From: Sinorhizobium sp. A49
Lineage (GTDB): Bacteria > Pseudomonadota > Alphaproteobacteria > Rhizobiales > Rhizobiaceae
NCBI RefSeq assembly: GCF_002002725.1
Contig: NZ_MUNW01000049.1
Location: 243,068 to 307,067 of the forward strand
Direction: 5' to 3'
Length of the DNA: 64,000 nt
Part shown: piece by piece, positions 1-9,739 of the stretch
How positions within the stretch are numbered: position 1 is the stretch's first letter
Layout: each line of letters begins with the position of its first letter
Notes under the pieces: generated by a model
What the model was told of the DNA's origin: nothing
The model's database searches: none
What the model saw: only the letters and a program-made list of their open reading frames with translations
Program-made: the position numbers and the translations under genes

Positions 1-129
1 TTCGCCGACGATTGCGAGCGTACGTCCGGCCGTGACCGAAAAACTCAGGTCTTCGACGACGGCATTGCCATTGAAGGCGACGGATAGGTTCTCGACCGCC
101 AGCAGCGGGGGTGTCGTATCAGCAGTCAC
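1..129 (-). CDS. ABC transporter ATP-binding protein, N-terminus only (window edge)
   Basis: Only the first 43 codons lie in the window. Read from a GTG at 129, the protein begins VTADTTPPLLAVENLSVAF and continues to a VGE just before the Walker A loop, which lies outside. The 'LLAVENLSVAF...G...VEDLSFSV..G.TLAIVGE' pattern is the standard start of an ABC ATPase, most like the DppD/GsiA class that energises di/oligopeptide importers. An AAGGAAG ribosome binding site precedes the GTG. It lies 13 bases downstream of the MarR-like gene on the same strand, so the two may be co-transcribed, with the importer serving the divergent hydantoinase. Substrate class is inference. Confidence 0.7.
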   Translation of the reverse strand, partial: MTADTTPPLLAVENLSVAFNGNAVVEDLSFSVTAGRTLAIVGE

Positions 130-142
130 GCGATCTTCCTTG

Positions 143-727
143 TCACAATGTGGTCGCGGCGCGCGCGGACTGTTCGTAGGCACCCGACATGAAGCGCAGC
201 ACGGCGGCGATTTCCGATAGCGTTTCCTCGGAAGGGCGGGCATTGGCCGTCGACGTTACGAGCAGGCGCTCGCGGATCTGTGCATAACGGGTACAGGCGT
301 CAGCACCCTTGTCGGTGATCTGGATGGTCTTTTCCTTGCCTTCCTTGCCGGTGGTGACAAGGCCTGCCGCCTCAAGCTTGCGGATGGCGTAGGTCGCGAC
401 ATGCGTGTCTTCGATGTCGAGCACCAGGCAGATGTCAGCGAGCTTCTTGCCGCGATCGCGGTGGCGGATCGTATGCAGGATCAGGATTTCTGTGGATGAG
501 AGGCCAGGCACGCCGGCGGCGGCCATACAGCGCACCATCCAGCGGTGAAACGCGTGCGAGGCGAGAATCAGGCCGTACTCGACTTCGGAGAGACCCGGAG
601 ATCCGCCTTCGGCCAGGTGGGCGGAGGAGACGATCGGCCCGATGGCGGCCACGGGCTTCATATGGCCGGGCAGAGCGTCTTGCGCCCACTCCCTGCCGTC
701 AAAGCTCTCCTCAGACTTCTTCGTCAT
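143..727 (-). CDS. MarR-like winged-helix transcriptional regulator
   Basis: A 194-residue protein with a winged-helix core at about residues 70-140: a helix 'GLSSTEILILHTIRHRD', then 'KKLADICLVLDIEDTHVAT' as the recognition region and 'KLEAAGLV...GKEKTIQITDKG' as the wing. This is the MarR-type fold, in a subfamily with an extra 45-residue N-terminus. The ATG at 727 is preceded by GAGGAAG. It is divergent from the HyuA-HyuB gene across 121 bp that contain repeated TGTC/GACA elements, so it probably controls that gene and perhaps the ABC importer downstream. The effector is unknown. Confidence 0.8.
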   Translation of the reverse strand: MTKKSEESFDGREWAQDALPGHMKPVAAIGPIVSSAHLAEGGSPGLSEVEYGLILASHAFHRWMVRCMAAAGVPGLSSTEILILHTIRHRDRGKKLADICLVLDIEDTHVATYAIRKLEAAGLVTTGKEGKEKTIQITDKGADACTRYAQIRERLLVTSTANARPSEETLSEIAAVLRFMSGAYEQSARAATTL

Positions 728-743
728 TCAGCACTTCCTCATC

Positions 744-783
744 TTGACGATTTTATGTCATCATTTTATCGACATTTTGTCAA
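744..783. promoter_or_regulatory. Candidate operator between MarR-like regulator and hydantoinase gene
   Basis: An AT-rich 40-bp stretch stands out in a GC-rich region. It starts with TTGAC and ends with the complementary GTCAA. Inside it are TGTC (756-759) and GACA (771-774), an inverted pair 11 bp apart, plus repeated ATTTTAT/ATTTTGT blocks. This is the expected place and type of sequence for a MarR-family site controlling both divergent genes. No -35/-10 pair was assigned with confidence. Confidence 0.4.
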
Positions 784-848
784 CGAACTGCTTTGATGAT
801 TTTCGGAGCCGACCCGAGCTGGCGGCATACGAGTGAGAGGGATGGACG

Positions 849-3800
849 ATGAGCGCACGCGAAACCGGCAGCTGGGACTTCTGGATCGACCGTGGCGGCA
901 CCTTCACCGACGTGATCGGCAGGGATCCGCAAGGCGTGCTGCATGCGCGCAAGGTGCTGTCGGAAAATCCGGAAGCCTACCGCGATGCGGCCGTGCAGGG
1001 CATCCGCCTGCATCTGGGCCTGCCGACCGGTGCGCCTATCCCGTCCGGCCTCATCAGCGAAGTGCGCATGGGCACGACGGTCGCGACCAATGCGCTGCTC
1101 GAGCGCAAGGGCGAACCGTTGGCACTGGTGACGACGCGCGGCTTCCGCGACGCGCTCCGGATCGGCTACCAGGAGCGCAAGAACATCTTTGCGACCGAAA
1201 TCATCAAGCCGGAAGCGCTCTATAAGGACATCGTCGAACTCGGCGAACGAGTGCTGGCCGACGGCACGGTCGAGCAGGCGCTCGACGAGGCGGAAGCGCG
1301 ACAGGCGCTGACGGCATTGCGCGACCAGGGCTACAACACCGTCGCGATCGTCTTCATGCACGCCTACAAATATCCAGAGCACGAAGCGCTGGTCGCCCGG
1401 CTCGCCCGCGAAATGGGCTTCGAGCAGGTCTCGGTCAGCCATGAAGTCTCGCCATTGATCAAGTATGTCGGTCGCGGCGATACCACCGTCATCGACGCCT
1501 ATCTCTCGCCGGTGCTGCGCCGCTACGTGGCGCAGGTATCGAGCGAGCTCGATGTCGCACGCTCCGGCGCTCGCGTCATGTTCATGATGTCGTCGGGCGG
1601 CCTGACCGCTGCCGACATGTTCCAGGGCAAGGATGCGATCCTCTCCGGCCCGGCCGGCGGCGTCGTTGGCCTGGCGAAAACCGGTGAGGCCGCCGGTTTC
1701 GACCGGGTCATCGGCTTCGACATGGGCGGGACCTCCACGGACGTTGCCCATTTCGATGGCGAATACGAGCGTGCCTTCGAAACCGAAGTCGCCGGTGTGC
1801 GCGTGCGCGCGCCGATGATGCTGATCCACACGGTTGCGGCGGGTGGCGGCTCTATCCTGCATTTCGACGGCGAACGCTTCCGCGTCGGCCCGGATTCCGC
1901 CGGCGCCAATCCCGGCCCGGCCTGTTATCGCAACGGCGGGCCGCTGGCCGTCACCGATGCCAATGTCATGCTCGGCAAGCTGCTGCCGGAATTCTTCCCG
2001 GCGCTGTTCGGGCCGGAGCAGAACGAGCGTCTCGATGTCGAGGCGGTGCGTCAGCGCTTCACAGAGATGGCCGCCGAGATCGGCGATGGCCGGGCGCCTG
2101 AGGATGTGGCTGACGGCTTCATCCGCATCGCGGTCGCCAACATGGTTGAGGCGATCAAGAAGATCTCCGTCCAGCGCGGCTACGACGTGACGCGCTATGC
2201 GTTGAGCTGCTTCGGTGGTGCGGGCGGCCAGCACGCCTGCCTCGTTGCCGATTCTCTGGGGATGAAGAGCATTCTGGTCCATCCGATGTCAGGCCTGCTG
2301 TCGGCCTATGGCATGGGCCTCGCCGATATCCGCGCCACTCGCCAGAAAGCGCTTGGCGTCGCCCTCGACGCCAAGGCGCCGGCAGCGCTTGCAGAGCTTG
2401 GCGCCGAACTGCAGGTCGAATGCCTCGGCGAACTCGAAGCGCAGGGTATTGCCCGCGACGAGATCCGCACCCACCTTCGCGCCCATATCCGCTACGCCGG
2501 CACCGATACGGTTCTGGCGGTCGACGCGACCTTCCCGGAACATGACGATATTGCCCGCCTGCGCGCCGAATTCGAGGAGCTGCACAAGCGCCGCTTCGGC
2601 TTCGTTGCCGACAACAAGGCGCTGGTGATCGACGCGGTCGAAGTCGAGACCGTCGGCGGCGGTGCTGCGCAAATGGAAGGCGAAGGCCTGGCAACGACGG
2701 AAGGCGCACCGGCGCTTACCCGCAGCACCCGCTTCTACTCCCAGGGCCAGTTCCACGATGCGCCGGTGGCGCTTCGTTCCGACATCAAGCCTGGCCAGCG
2801 CCTCGACGGCCCGGCGATCATTATCGAGCCGAACCAGACGGTGATCGTCGAAGACGGCTGGCAGGCGGAGCTGACGGCCAAGGACCACATCGTGCTTCGC
2901 CGCGTCAAGGCACTGCCGGAGCGCAGCGCGATCGGCACCAAGGCCGATCCGGTGATGCTGGAGATCTTCAACAATCTCTTCATGTCGATCGCCGAGCAGA
3001 TGGGCGTGACGCTGCAGAACACCGCCTATTCGGTGAATATCAAGGAACGCCTCGACTTCTCCTGCGCGGTCTTCGACACCAGGGGCAATCTCGTCGCCAA
3101 CGCGCCGCACATGCCGGTGCATCTGGGCTCGATGGACGCGTCTGTTGCCACCGCGATCCGCGAGAACCCGGTCATTCATCCCGGCGACGTCTTCCTGATC
3201 AATGCGCCGTACAATGGCGGCACGCATCTACCCGACCTGACGGTCTGCACGCCCGTCTTCGACGATCAGGGCAACGAGATCCGCTTCTGGGTGGCAAGCC
3301 GCGGCCATCATGCCGATATCGGCGGCATTTCTCCCGGCTCGATGTCGCCGCTTGCGACCAACATCGAGGAGGAAGGCGTCTATATCGACAACTTCAAGCT
3401 CATCGATGCCGGCCGCTTCTGCGAGGCCGAGCTTGAAGCCCTGTTGAACGGCGCGCGTTATCCCGTGCGCAACATCGTCCAGAACGTCAACGACCTGAAG
3501 GCGCAGGTCGCCGCCAACGAAAAGGGCGTGGCGGAATTGAAGAAGATGATCGCGCAGTTCGGCGAAGATGTCGTCGAGGCCTATATGGGCCACGTTCAGG
3601 ACAATGCCGCCGAAAGCGTGCGCCGCGTTCTCGACCAGCTGCCCGACGGCGAGTTCTCCTATGAGATGGACCAGGGCTGCAAGATCGTGGTGAAGATCAC
3701 CGTCGATCGCGACAAGCGCGAAGCGACCGTCGATTTCACCGGTACGTCCGAACAGCGCGGCGACAACTTCAACGCGCCTGCGCCGGTCACGCGCGCCGCC

Positions 3801-4469
3801 GTGCTCTATGTCTTCCGCGTGCTTGTGGAAGCCGACATCCCGATGAACGCCGGTTGCCTGAGGCCGATCCATATAGTCATCCCGGAAGGCACGATGCTGA
3901 CCCCGCGCTATCCGGCGGCCGTCGTTGCCGGCAACGTCGAAGTCAGTCAGGCCGTCACCAACTGCCTGTTCGGCGCGGTCGAAAGCCAGGCGGGTGCGCA
4001 GGGCACGATGAACAACCTGACCTTCGGTAACGCGCACTACCAGTATTACGAGACGATCTGCTCGGGCGCGCCGGCGGGGCCAGGCTATAACGGTGCCGAT
4101 GCGGTCCACACACACATGACCAATTCGCGCCTGACCGATCCTGAGATTCTTGAGACCCGCTTCCCTGTCGTTCTGGAAGACTTCCACATCCGCCGCGGTT
4201 CCGGCGGCAAGGGAAAATGGTCGGCCGGCGACGGCACCAAGCGCACCATCCGTGCCCGGGAAAAACTGGACTTCGCCATCCTCTCCGGCCACCGCCGTGT
4301 CGCCCCCTTCGGCATCAAGGGCGGTGAAGCCGGCAATCTCGGCCAGAACCTCGTTCGCCGCCACGACGGCCGCACCGAGGAACTGTCGGGCTGCGCCCAC
4401 ACGGTTCTCGAAGCCGGCGAAGCCTTCACCGTGGTCACGCCGACGGGCGGCGGCTACGGCAAGAATTGA
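849..4469 (+). CDS. Fused HyuA-HyuB hydantoinase/5-oxoprolinase family protein
   Basis: A 1206-residue protein carrying both halves of the ATP-dependent hydantoinase/oxoprolinase family in one chain. The N-terminal HyuA half begins with the nucleotide-binding signature '[12 protein letters not shown]' (about residues 12-25) and has '[11 protein letters not shown]' near residue 290, both typical of the actin-like ATPase fold. The HyuB half starts near residue 695 ('[20 protein letters not shown]'). The length matches eukaryotic 5-oxoprolinase (OPLAH). The expected reaction is ATP-dependent opening of a 5-membered cyclic amide such as 5-oxoproline or a hydantoin. The exact substrate cannot be read from sequence. 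The ATG at 849 is preceded by GAGAGGGATGG. A strong terminator follows. Confidence 0.88.
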   Translation: MSARETGSWDFWIDRGGTFTDVIGRDPQGVLHARKVLSENPEAYRDAAVQGIRLHLGLPTGAPIPSGLISEVRMGTTVATNALLERKGEPLALVTTRGFRDALRIGYQERKNIFATEIIKPEALYKDIVELGERVLADGTVEQALDEAEARQALTALRDQGYNTVAIVFMHAYKYPEHEALVARLAREMGFEQVSVSHEVSPLIKYVGRGDTTVIDAYLSPVLRRYVAQVSSELDVARSGARVMFMMSSGGLTAADMFQGKDAILSGPAGGVVGLAKTGEAAGFDRVIGFDMGGTSTDVAHFDGEYERAFETEVAGVRVRAPMMLIHTVAAGGGSILHFDGERFRVGPDSAGANPGPACYRNGGPLAVTDANVMLGKLLPEFFPALFGPEQNERLDVEAVRQRFTEMAAEIGDGRAPEDVADGFIRIAVANMVEAIKKISVQRGYDVTRYALSCFGGAGGQHACLVADSLGMKSILVHPMSGLLSAYGMGLADIRATRQKALGVALDAKAPAALAELGAELQVECLGELEAQGIARDEIRTHLRAHIRYAGTDTVLAVDATFPEHDDIARLRAEFEELHKRRFGFVADNKALVIDAVEVETVGGGAAQMEGEGLATTEGAPALTRSTRFYSQGQFHDAPVALRSDIKPGQRLDGPAIIIEPNQTVIVEDGWQAELTAKDHIVLRRVKALPERSAIGTKADPVMLEIFNNLFMSIAEQMGVTLQNTAYSVNIKERLDFSCAVFDTRGNLVANAPHMPVHLGSMDASVATAIRENPVIHPGDVFLINAPYNGGTHLPDLTVCTPVFDDQGNEIRFWVASRGHHADIGGISPGSMSPLATNIEEEGVYIDNFKLIDAGRFCEAELEALLNGARYPVRNIVQNVNDLKAQVAANEKGVAELKKMIAQFGEDVVEAYMGHVQDNAAESVRRVLDQLPDGEFSYEMDQGCKIVVKITVDRDKREATVDFTGTSEQRGDNFNAPAPVTRAAVLYVFRVLVEADIPMNAGCLRPIHIVIPEGTMLTPRYPAAVVAGNVEVSQAVTNCLFGAVESQAGAQGTMNNLTFGNAHYQYYETICSGAPAGPGYNGADAVHTHMTNSRLTDPEILETRFPVVLEDFHIRRGSGGKGKWSAGDGTKRTIRAREKLDFAILSGHRRVAPFGIKGGEAGNLGQNLVRRHDGRTEELSGCAHTVLEAGEAFTVVTPTGGGYGKN

Positions 4470-4494
4470 TCTCCCAAGACTGCTGCGGTGGTCT

Positions 4495-4534
4495 GCGGGC
4501 GGGCGAGAAATCGCCCGCCCGCTTTGCTTTTTCG
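4495..4534 (+). terminator. Rho-independent terminator after hydantoinase gene
   Basis: A perfect 12-bp stem, GCGGGCGGGCGA (4495-4506) with TCGCCCGCCCGC (4511-4522), closed by a GAAA tetraloop and followed by TTTGCTTTTTC. It ends the HyuA-HyuB transcript before the chemoreceptor gene. Confidence 0.9.
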
Positions 4535-4750
4535 GGGTTCTCGTCATCCGGACCGCGTTGGTTGAGATGATCCTGTATTGCTGTTTTAACGTTAATTTAA
4601 ATTCGCAATTACTAAGTGTCTCTCGGTCGGTGCGCCAGAAACTCCGCCTCCTCCCACGGAGCACGCGCAACATTCCGGGTCTCCTCCCACCGGTTTGGCC
4701 GACCATGTCCAGCCAACCAGCGCGATCGCGACATCACAGGAGTCACGGCA

Positions 4751-6652
4751 GTGACGTTCAAGAATTTATCGATATTGACCAAGGTCGGCCTCGTGGTCGT
4801 GGTCATGGGCATTTCCTCCACCCTTATCGCGCTCGCCGGCGCGCGCGGGCTTTCCTCTCTCGGCACGACGATCGTCGACGTCGGCGCCCGCGAGGAAGCG
4901 GCGCGCGAGGCGATGGATCTCCGGGTCGACATCATCGCCATCAGCCGCATGACCTACCAGCTGGCGGCCACGCCCGAGAAGGCTTCCGAGTTCGGTACGG
5001 AAACGGAAACCCGCGCCTCGGAAATGCTCGGTCGCCTCACCAAGATCGAGGCAGTCGCCGACGATGCCGAAGACAAATTGCTCAACGACATCCGCACGAC
5101 GCTGAACAGCTATTTCGACGAGATCCGGGCGATGATTGCCGTTGCCGGCTCGAATGGCGCTGACGCCGCTGCCGTCAAGGCTGCACTCGACAAGGCGCTC
5201 GACGCCCAGAAGACCGTGACCTCCACCGTCAAGGCCTACAGCACCTATTCCGGCGACGCTCTTGCGACGGCCCGTGCCGAAGCGCTCGAATCGTCCTCCG
5301 TCGCGATGACGATCCTTTTGGCAGCGGCCGGTGCCTGCATCGTCTTCGGCGTAGGTGTCAGCCTGCTCGTTGCCCGCCGCGGCATTGTTGTTCCGGTACA
5401 GTCGCTGACCGCGATCATGAGCGAACTTGCCGACGGCAAGCTGGATGGCGACGGTGCCGACGCTTCGCGTCGCGATGAGATCGGCGAGATGGCCCGCGCG
5501 GTCGAGGTCTTCCGCAAGAACGCCATCAGCATGCGCGCCATGAAGGCCCAGGAAGCGGTGCTGCATGCCCGCAGCAGCGATCTCCAGTCCAATATCAGCA
5601 TCGTCGTTGCCTCGGCGGTTGCCGGCGATTTCACCGGCCGCATCACCAAGGACTACGACAACGAGGACCTCAACCGCTTCGCTGCCAGCGTCAACGAACT
5701 GGTGTCGAGCGTGGACCTGACGGTCAACGAGGTCCGCCGCGTTGTGGCAGCACTCGCCGACGCCGACCTGACGCAGAACATGCGTGGCGAATTCCATGGC
5801 GCGTTTGCCGAGCTTCAGACCAATGTCAACGCCACCATGGTGACCCTGCGCTCGACGATGCAGAACGTCCGCACCTCGGCCGGCACGATCAACGACAATT
5901 CCGTCGAATTGAGCTCTGCGGCAAACGACCTGTCGAAGCGTACCGAGCAGCAGGCGGCGGCACTCGAAGAAACAGCGGCAGCCCTTGACGAAATCACCTC
6001 GACGGTCCGGACCTCTTCCGCACGGGCCAACGAGGCGCATGAAATGGTGCGCGCCACCAAGGACAGTGCCGGACGTTCGGGCGCGATCGTCCGCAGCGCC
6101 ATCGACGCGATGGGCCGCATCGAGGATTCGTCGAACCGGATCAACCAGATCATCTCGGTGATCGACGAGATCGCCTTCCAGACCAATCTGCTGGCGCTCA
6201 ACGCCGGTGTCGAGGCCGCACGTGCCGGCGAGGCGGGACGCGGCTTTGCCGTGGTCGCCCAGGAAGTGCGCGAACTGGCCCAACGTTCGGCAAATGCCGC
6301 CAAGGAGATCAAGACGCTGATCCACAGCTCGGCAAGCGAGGTCGAAAACGGCGTGTCGCTGGTGCGTTCCACCGGCGAGGCGTTGCTCGAAATCGAGACC
6401 CTGGTCAACAATGTCAACGGTCACGTCAACACGATCGCCACCGCCGCACGCGAACAGGCAACCGCGCTGCAGGAGATCAACACCTCGGTCAACCACATGG
6501 ACCAGATGACCCAGCAGAACGCGGCCATGGTCGAGGAAACGACAGCGGCCAGCGGAACGCTCGCCGAAGAAAGCCGTCAGCTCCGCACGATGTTGGCGAA
6601 ATTCAAGTTGGAAGCCCAGGCGGGCCGCGAGAGCTGGAGCCGCGCTGCCTGA
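4751..6652 (+). CDS. Methyl-accepting chemotaxis protein
   Basis: A transmembrane chemoreceptor of 633 residues. TM1 is at about residues 10-32 and TM2 at about 190-211, enclosing a roughly 155-residue periplasmic sensor of mostly helical character. HAMP follows ('[20 protein letters not shown]'), a second HAMP-like stretch lies near 295-345, and the signalling domain carries the hairpin-tip signature '[20 protein letters not shown]'. The C-terminus ends [14 protein letters not shown] without an NWETF-type CheR/CheB tether. The GTG at 4751 was chosen because AGGAG precedes it and the encoded N-terminus [18 protein letters not shown] runs directly into TM1; an in-frame upstream extension to 4616 looks non-coding. 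Ligand unknown. Confidence 0.92.
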   Translation: MTFKNLSILTKVGLVVVVMGISSTLIALAGARGLSSLGTTIVDVGAREEAAREAMDLRVDIIAISRMTYQLAATPEKASEFGTETETRASEMLGRLTKIEAVADDAEDKLLNDIRTTLNSYFDEIRAMIAVAGSNGADAAAVKAALDKALDAQKTVTSTVKAYSTYSGDALATARAEALESSSVAMTILLAAAGACIVFGVGVSLLVARRGIVVPVQSLTAIMSELADGKLDGDGADASRRDEIGEMARAVEVFRKNAISMRAMKAQEAVLHARSSDLQSNISIVVASAVAGDFTGRITKDYDNEDLNRFAASVNELVSSVDLTVNEVRRVVAALADADLTQNMRGEFHGAFAELQTNVNATMVTLRSTMQNVRTSAGTINDNSVELSSAANDLSKRTEQQAAALEETAAALDEITSTVRTSSARANEAHEMVRATKDSAGRSGAIVRSAIDAMGRIEDSSNRINQIISVIDEIAFQTNLLALNAGVEAARAGEAGRGFAVVAQEVRELAQRSANAAKEIKTLIHSSASEVENGVSLVRSTGEALLEIETLVNNVNGHVNTIATAAREQATALQEINTSVNHMDQMTQQNAAMVEETTAASGTLAEESRQLRTMLAKFKLEAQAGRESWSRAA

Positions 6653-7388
6653 TTGAGATCACGACCAGGGCCGTGCGCTGCGGGAATGCAGCCTGCGGCC
6701 CTGGTCTCCCATCGCCTCGTCGACAAGGAAACGGGCGAGGATGACGGCGTCGCCATGATATCGGATGTGCCATCGGGCAATCGATCCCGCCGCCGACACG
6801 CCGATTGCGACGGCCCCAACTGGGCACGTCGCCCGGACGAACCTTAGATAAATCTCCTTATGCCCGCCGCCTGATCTCACGCTTTCACCAGCGCACGGAC
6901 GCCTGTCGTGCCGGCCCTTGGGGACAATGTGCGTTTTACCGTTAAATGCCGCGTGCTGCGGGTGGATGCTCGGCCAAATCCAGCTATACGTGAAAGACTT
7001 GATTTTAAAAGTCAAGTTTTATGCCGTTGTTATAATTAACGTTCCGAGGCCGATGATCGCTGTGCCAACCCTCTGCGCGATGACGCTTTACGCGAGTGCT
7101 CACTTTCGTTTCCGGCATATTGGCGCACGGTCGAAGGGCCGCTTTACAACCGGATTTATGGCCCGTTCAGGGTCCATCGAGCCACCGCTTTGCCGAAGCG
7201 AGTTGCTCCGCACGAGGCCTGTCTGTCGGTCGAAATAACCTTTGGTGACCGCGATGTCCGCCAACCGCCTTGCGCAGCCGCGCAGAGCGGAAAGTCGCGT
7301 ACGTCGTTGTCGCCGGGACGGTTCAATTCGAGTGGCACCCATGGCGGGCAGACAATTTCACGCTTACCGGAAATACAGGGGTTAGAGA
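6653..7388. other. Long non-coding leader region upstream of TonB receptor
   Basis: A 736-bp gap. The open frames on either strand (such as 6918-7238 + and 7100-7342 -) have no recognisable domain or coding character and were not called. The only structured signal is the AT-rich stretch near 7000-7040 with a putative iron box and -10 element (listed separately). About 345 bp between that promoter and the receptor start hold nothing I can identify. Confidence 0.6.
7000..7036 (+). promoter_or_regulatory. Putative RirA iron-responsive operator overlapping a promoter
   Basis: 7000-7014 reads TGA-TTTTAAAAG-TCA, matching the TGA-N9-TCA pattern described for rhizobial RirA (IRO) sites. It sits within a wider inverted repeat ACTTGA...TCAAGT. 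A perfect TATAAT lies at 7031-7036, so the box covers the place where the -35 would be, as expected for repression when iron is plentiful. The next gene is a siderophore receptor, which fits. The box is about 375 bp upstream of the start codon, which is unusually far. Confidence 0.55.
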
Positions 7389-9665
7389 ATGGCGAGGGAT
7401 AGGTTCAATTTGGTTTCGCGGAGGCGGGGCAGCGCAATTCTGGCGGGGGCGTCGCTGCTGGCGATGGCTGCCGGATCCGCCGAGGCTCAGGAAGCCCAGA
7501 AAACCAAACGGGTGGAAAGCCAGGTTCAGGCCGTTCCGGCCGGCGCGACGAAGCTCGATCCCATCGTCGTTGTCGGAAAGGCGGCCGGGCAGCCGCCCGA
7601 AACCGGCACCGTCGGCCAGCCATCCGCTCCCTATGCCGGCGGTCAAATAGCGACCGGTGCGCGGCTCGGCGCGTTCGGCAACCGTTCCGTCAAGGAGACG
7701 CCGTTCAGCCTCACCGGCTATACGGACAAGCTGATCCGCGATCAGCAGGCTCGAACGATTTCGGACATCACGCTCAACGATCCGTCGGTGCGCTCTGATG
7801 CGCCGTCGTTCAGCGAGCGCGATTCCTTCTTCATTCGCGGCTTCTCGGTCACCAATCTGGATACGGCCTATGACGGCCTCTTCTATATCGCCAATCCGCG
7901 CCGCAGCCCCCTCGAGGGGATCGAGCGGGTCGAGGTCCTGAAGGGCCCGAGCACGCTTGTCAACGGCGGCGTCGGCCGCGTCGGCGGCACTATCAACCTT
8001 GTGCCCAAACGCGCCACCGATGAGCCGCTGACGCGGCTGACGACCACCTATCTCTCGGACTCGCAACTCTGGACGCATCTCGACATCGGCCGCCGCTTCG
8101 GACCGGACGGCAAATGGGGCGTCCGCTTCAACGGCTCCTATCGCGGCGGCGATACGGCGCTTGACCACAACGAGAACGAGATCGGCGTGCTGTCGCTCGG
8201 ACTAGACTATCGCGGCGACCGGGTGCGCGCCTCGCTCGACCTCAACCACTCCAAGCAGAACATCAATGCACCGGCCTCGCTGTTCAATGCGGCGGCGCCA
8301 GGCATCAAGATCCCGGAAGCACCCGACGGCCGCATCAACACGTCAAACCCGTTCGAATACCACGACAGCGAGCACAACATGGTCGCTGGCCGCATCGAAT
8401 TCGACGTGCTGGACAACACCACGATCTACGCCGCCGGTGGTATCAGCCGCTACCGCGAGGACTTCCTGAGCACCTCCTACACAATCCAGAATTCCAACGG
8501 CGATGCACTGGCCGAGTTCGGCTACAATCCGCAGGAAATCCAGGGGATTTCCGGTGAGGTCGGCCTTCGGTCGGAGTTCGATACTGGCCCGGTCGGCCAC
8601 CAGCTGAACGTCTCGGTGAGCCGGGCGCTCAACGAGAACAATCGCGGCTACTTCCATCCCGGTCGGCTCGGCTTCAGAAGCTACATGACCAACATCTACA
8701 ATCCGGTCTACGTGCCGAGTGATTGGGTAAACACGGGCGGACTTCCGCGCTCGAACGACCTACATGCATTTTCGGACCTGCTCGCTACCAGCGTTGCAAT
8801 CTCCGATACGCTTTTGTTTGCCGAAGACCGATTCCAGCTGACGGTGGGCGGGCGCTATCAGGAGATGCGTGTGCGGGGCTTCAATACGCGTCCAGGTCCC
8901 GTGCCACTTGGTCAGCAGACCTACGATTACGAGGAATCCCGGTTCAGCCCCGCAGTCGCCGCTCTCTTCAACGTTTCCGACAGCCTCTCAGTCCATGCCA
9001 ACTATGCCGAAGCTCTGACCGAAGGGCCGGCAGCGCCGTCCACCGCTGTGAACAGCAATGAGATATTCCCCCCGGTCGTCAGCAAGCAGAAGGAAATCGG
9101 CTTCAAGTACGATCTCGGCGAGATGATGCTGGGCGCAGCGCTGTTCGAGATCAGGCAGCCCAACGGCTTGACGACCGGTGGCGTCTTCGCCGTGGATGGG
9201 CTCCAGGTGAACCGGGGCATCGAACTGTCTGCGTACGGCGAACCGGTTGACGGTGTTCGTTTGCTTGGTGGCATCACCTTCATGGACGCCAAGCTCGATA
9301 AAGCAGAAAACTCGCGGACAGGGGAACGGTTCGATGGCAACCGCGTGCCCGGCGTGCCGACGACGGCGATCAGCCTCTACGGTGAATACGACACGCCCTG
9401 GGTCGAGGATCTGACGGTGACGGGGCGCCTCGTCTATACCGGCAGCACCTATTATGATCAGAGGAATACGCAGAAGGTTTCGGACTGGACGCGGGTCGAC
9501 CTTGGCGCGCGCTACTCCTTCGAGCGCGAAGGCGGCAAGCCGGTGGAAGTCAGGGCGACCGTCCAGAACGTGTTCGACGAGAACTACTGGGCCTCGTCCG
9601 CCCGCGGCTTCCTCGCCGCCGGCGCACCGCGTACGTTCATGGTGTCGACCGCATTCGAATTCTGA
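7389..9665 (+). CDS. TonB-dependent siderophore receptor
   Basis: An outer-membrane receptor of 758 residues. It has a signal peptide ending near residue 33 (AGSAEA), a TonB-box-like 'LDPIVVVG' at about 56-63, and a plug domain with 'ERVEVLKGPSTLVNGGVGRVGGTINLVPKRA' features (about 180-215). A beta-barrel follows, ending in the classical terminal aromatic residue (TAFEF). The motif order is that of the siderophore-receptor class (ferrichrome/hydroxamate type), which imports ferric siderophores using TonB-ExbBD energy. The siderophore cannot be named from sequence. No FecR or transport ATPase is adjacent, so it is a stand-alone receptor, probably iron-repressed through the upstream box. A bidirectional terminator follows. 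Confidence 0.9.
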   Translation: MARDRFNLVSRRRGSAILAGASLLAMAAGSAEAQEAQKTKRVESQVQAVPAGATKLDPIVVVGKAAGQPPETGTVGQPSAPYAGGQIATGARLGAFGNRSVKETPFSLTGYTDKLIRDQQARTISDITLNDPSVRSDAPSFSERDSFFIRGFSVTNLDTAYDGLFYIANPRRSPLEGIERVEVLKGPSTLVNGGVGRVGGTINLVPKRATDEPLTRLTTTYLSDSQLWTHLDIGRRFGPDGKWGVRFNGSYRGGDTALDHNENEIGVLSLGLDYRGDRVRASLDLNHSKQNINAPASLFNAAAPGIKIPEAPDGRINTSNPFEYHDSEHNMVAGRIEFDVLDNTTIYAAGGISRYREDFLSTSYTIQNSNGDALAEFGYNPQEIQGISGEVGLRSEFDTGPVGHQLNVSVSRALNENNRGYFHPGRLGFRSYMTNIYNPVYVPSDWVNTGGLPRSNDLHAFSDLLATSVAISDTLLFAEDRFQLTVGGRYQEMRVRGFNTRPGPVPLGQQTYDYEESRFSPAVAALFNVSDSLSVHANYAEALTEGPAAPSTAVNSNEIFPPVVSKQKEIGFKYDLGEMMLGAALFEIRQPNGLTTGGVFAVDGLQVNRGIELSAYGEPVDGVRLLGGITFMDAKLDKAENSRTGERFDGNRVPGVPTTAISLYGEYDTPWVEDLTVTGRLVYTGSTYYDQRNTQKVSDWTRVDLGARYSFEREGGKPVEVRATVQNVFDENYWASSARGFLAAGAPRTFMVSTAFEF

Positions 9666-9694
9666 GCGCTCGGAATTTCACTCGCAAAAAGAAA

Positions 9695-9715
9695 CGGCCG
9701 GCATTTCGCCGGCCG
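9695..9715. terminator. Bidirectional terminator between TonB receptor and aldehyde dehydrogenase
   Basis: An 8-bp perfect stem, CGGCCGGC/GCCGGCCG with a 5-nt loop, has CTTCTCGTTT after it on the + strand and TTTCTTTTTG after it on the - strand. It serves the converging genes on both sides. Confidence 0.75.
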
Positions 9716-9739
9716 CTTCTCGTTTCAGCCGGGGCTGTA

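Noticed and set aside
780..2282. 500-codon open frame on the minus strand inside the HyuA-HyuB gene
   Set aside because: Antisense shadow caused by high GC third positions; the protein is His/Arg/Asp-rich with no domain, and the + strand protein is clearly real.
4766..6496. 576-codon minus-strand frame opposite the chemoreceptor
   Set aside because: Composition is typical of an antisense frame and the chemoreceptor motifs on the + strand are unambiguous.
7100..7342. Possible small minus-strand gene in the TonB receptor leader
   Set aside because: No ribosome binding site, Arg-rich non-coding-like composition and no recognisable domain.
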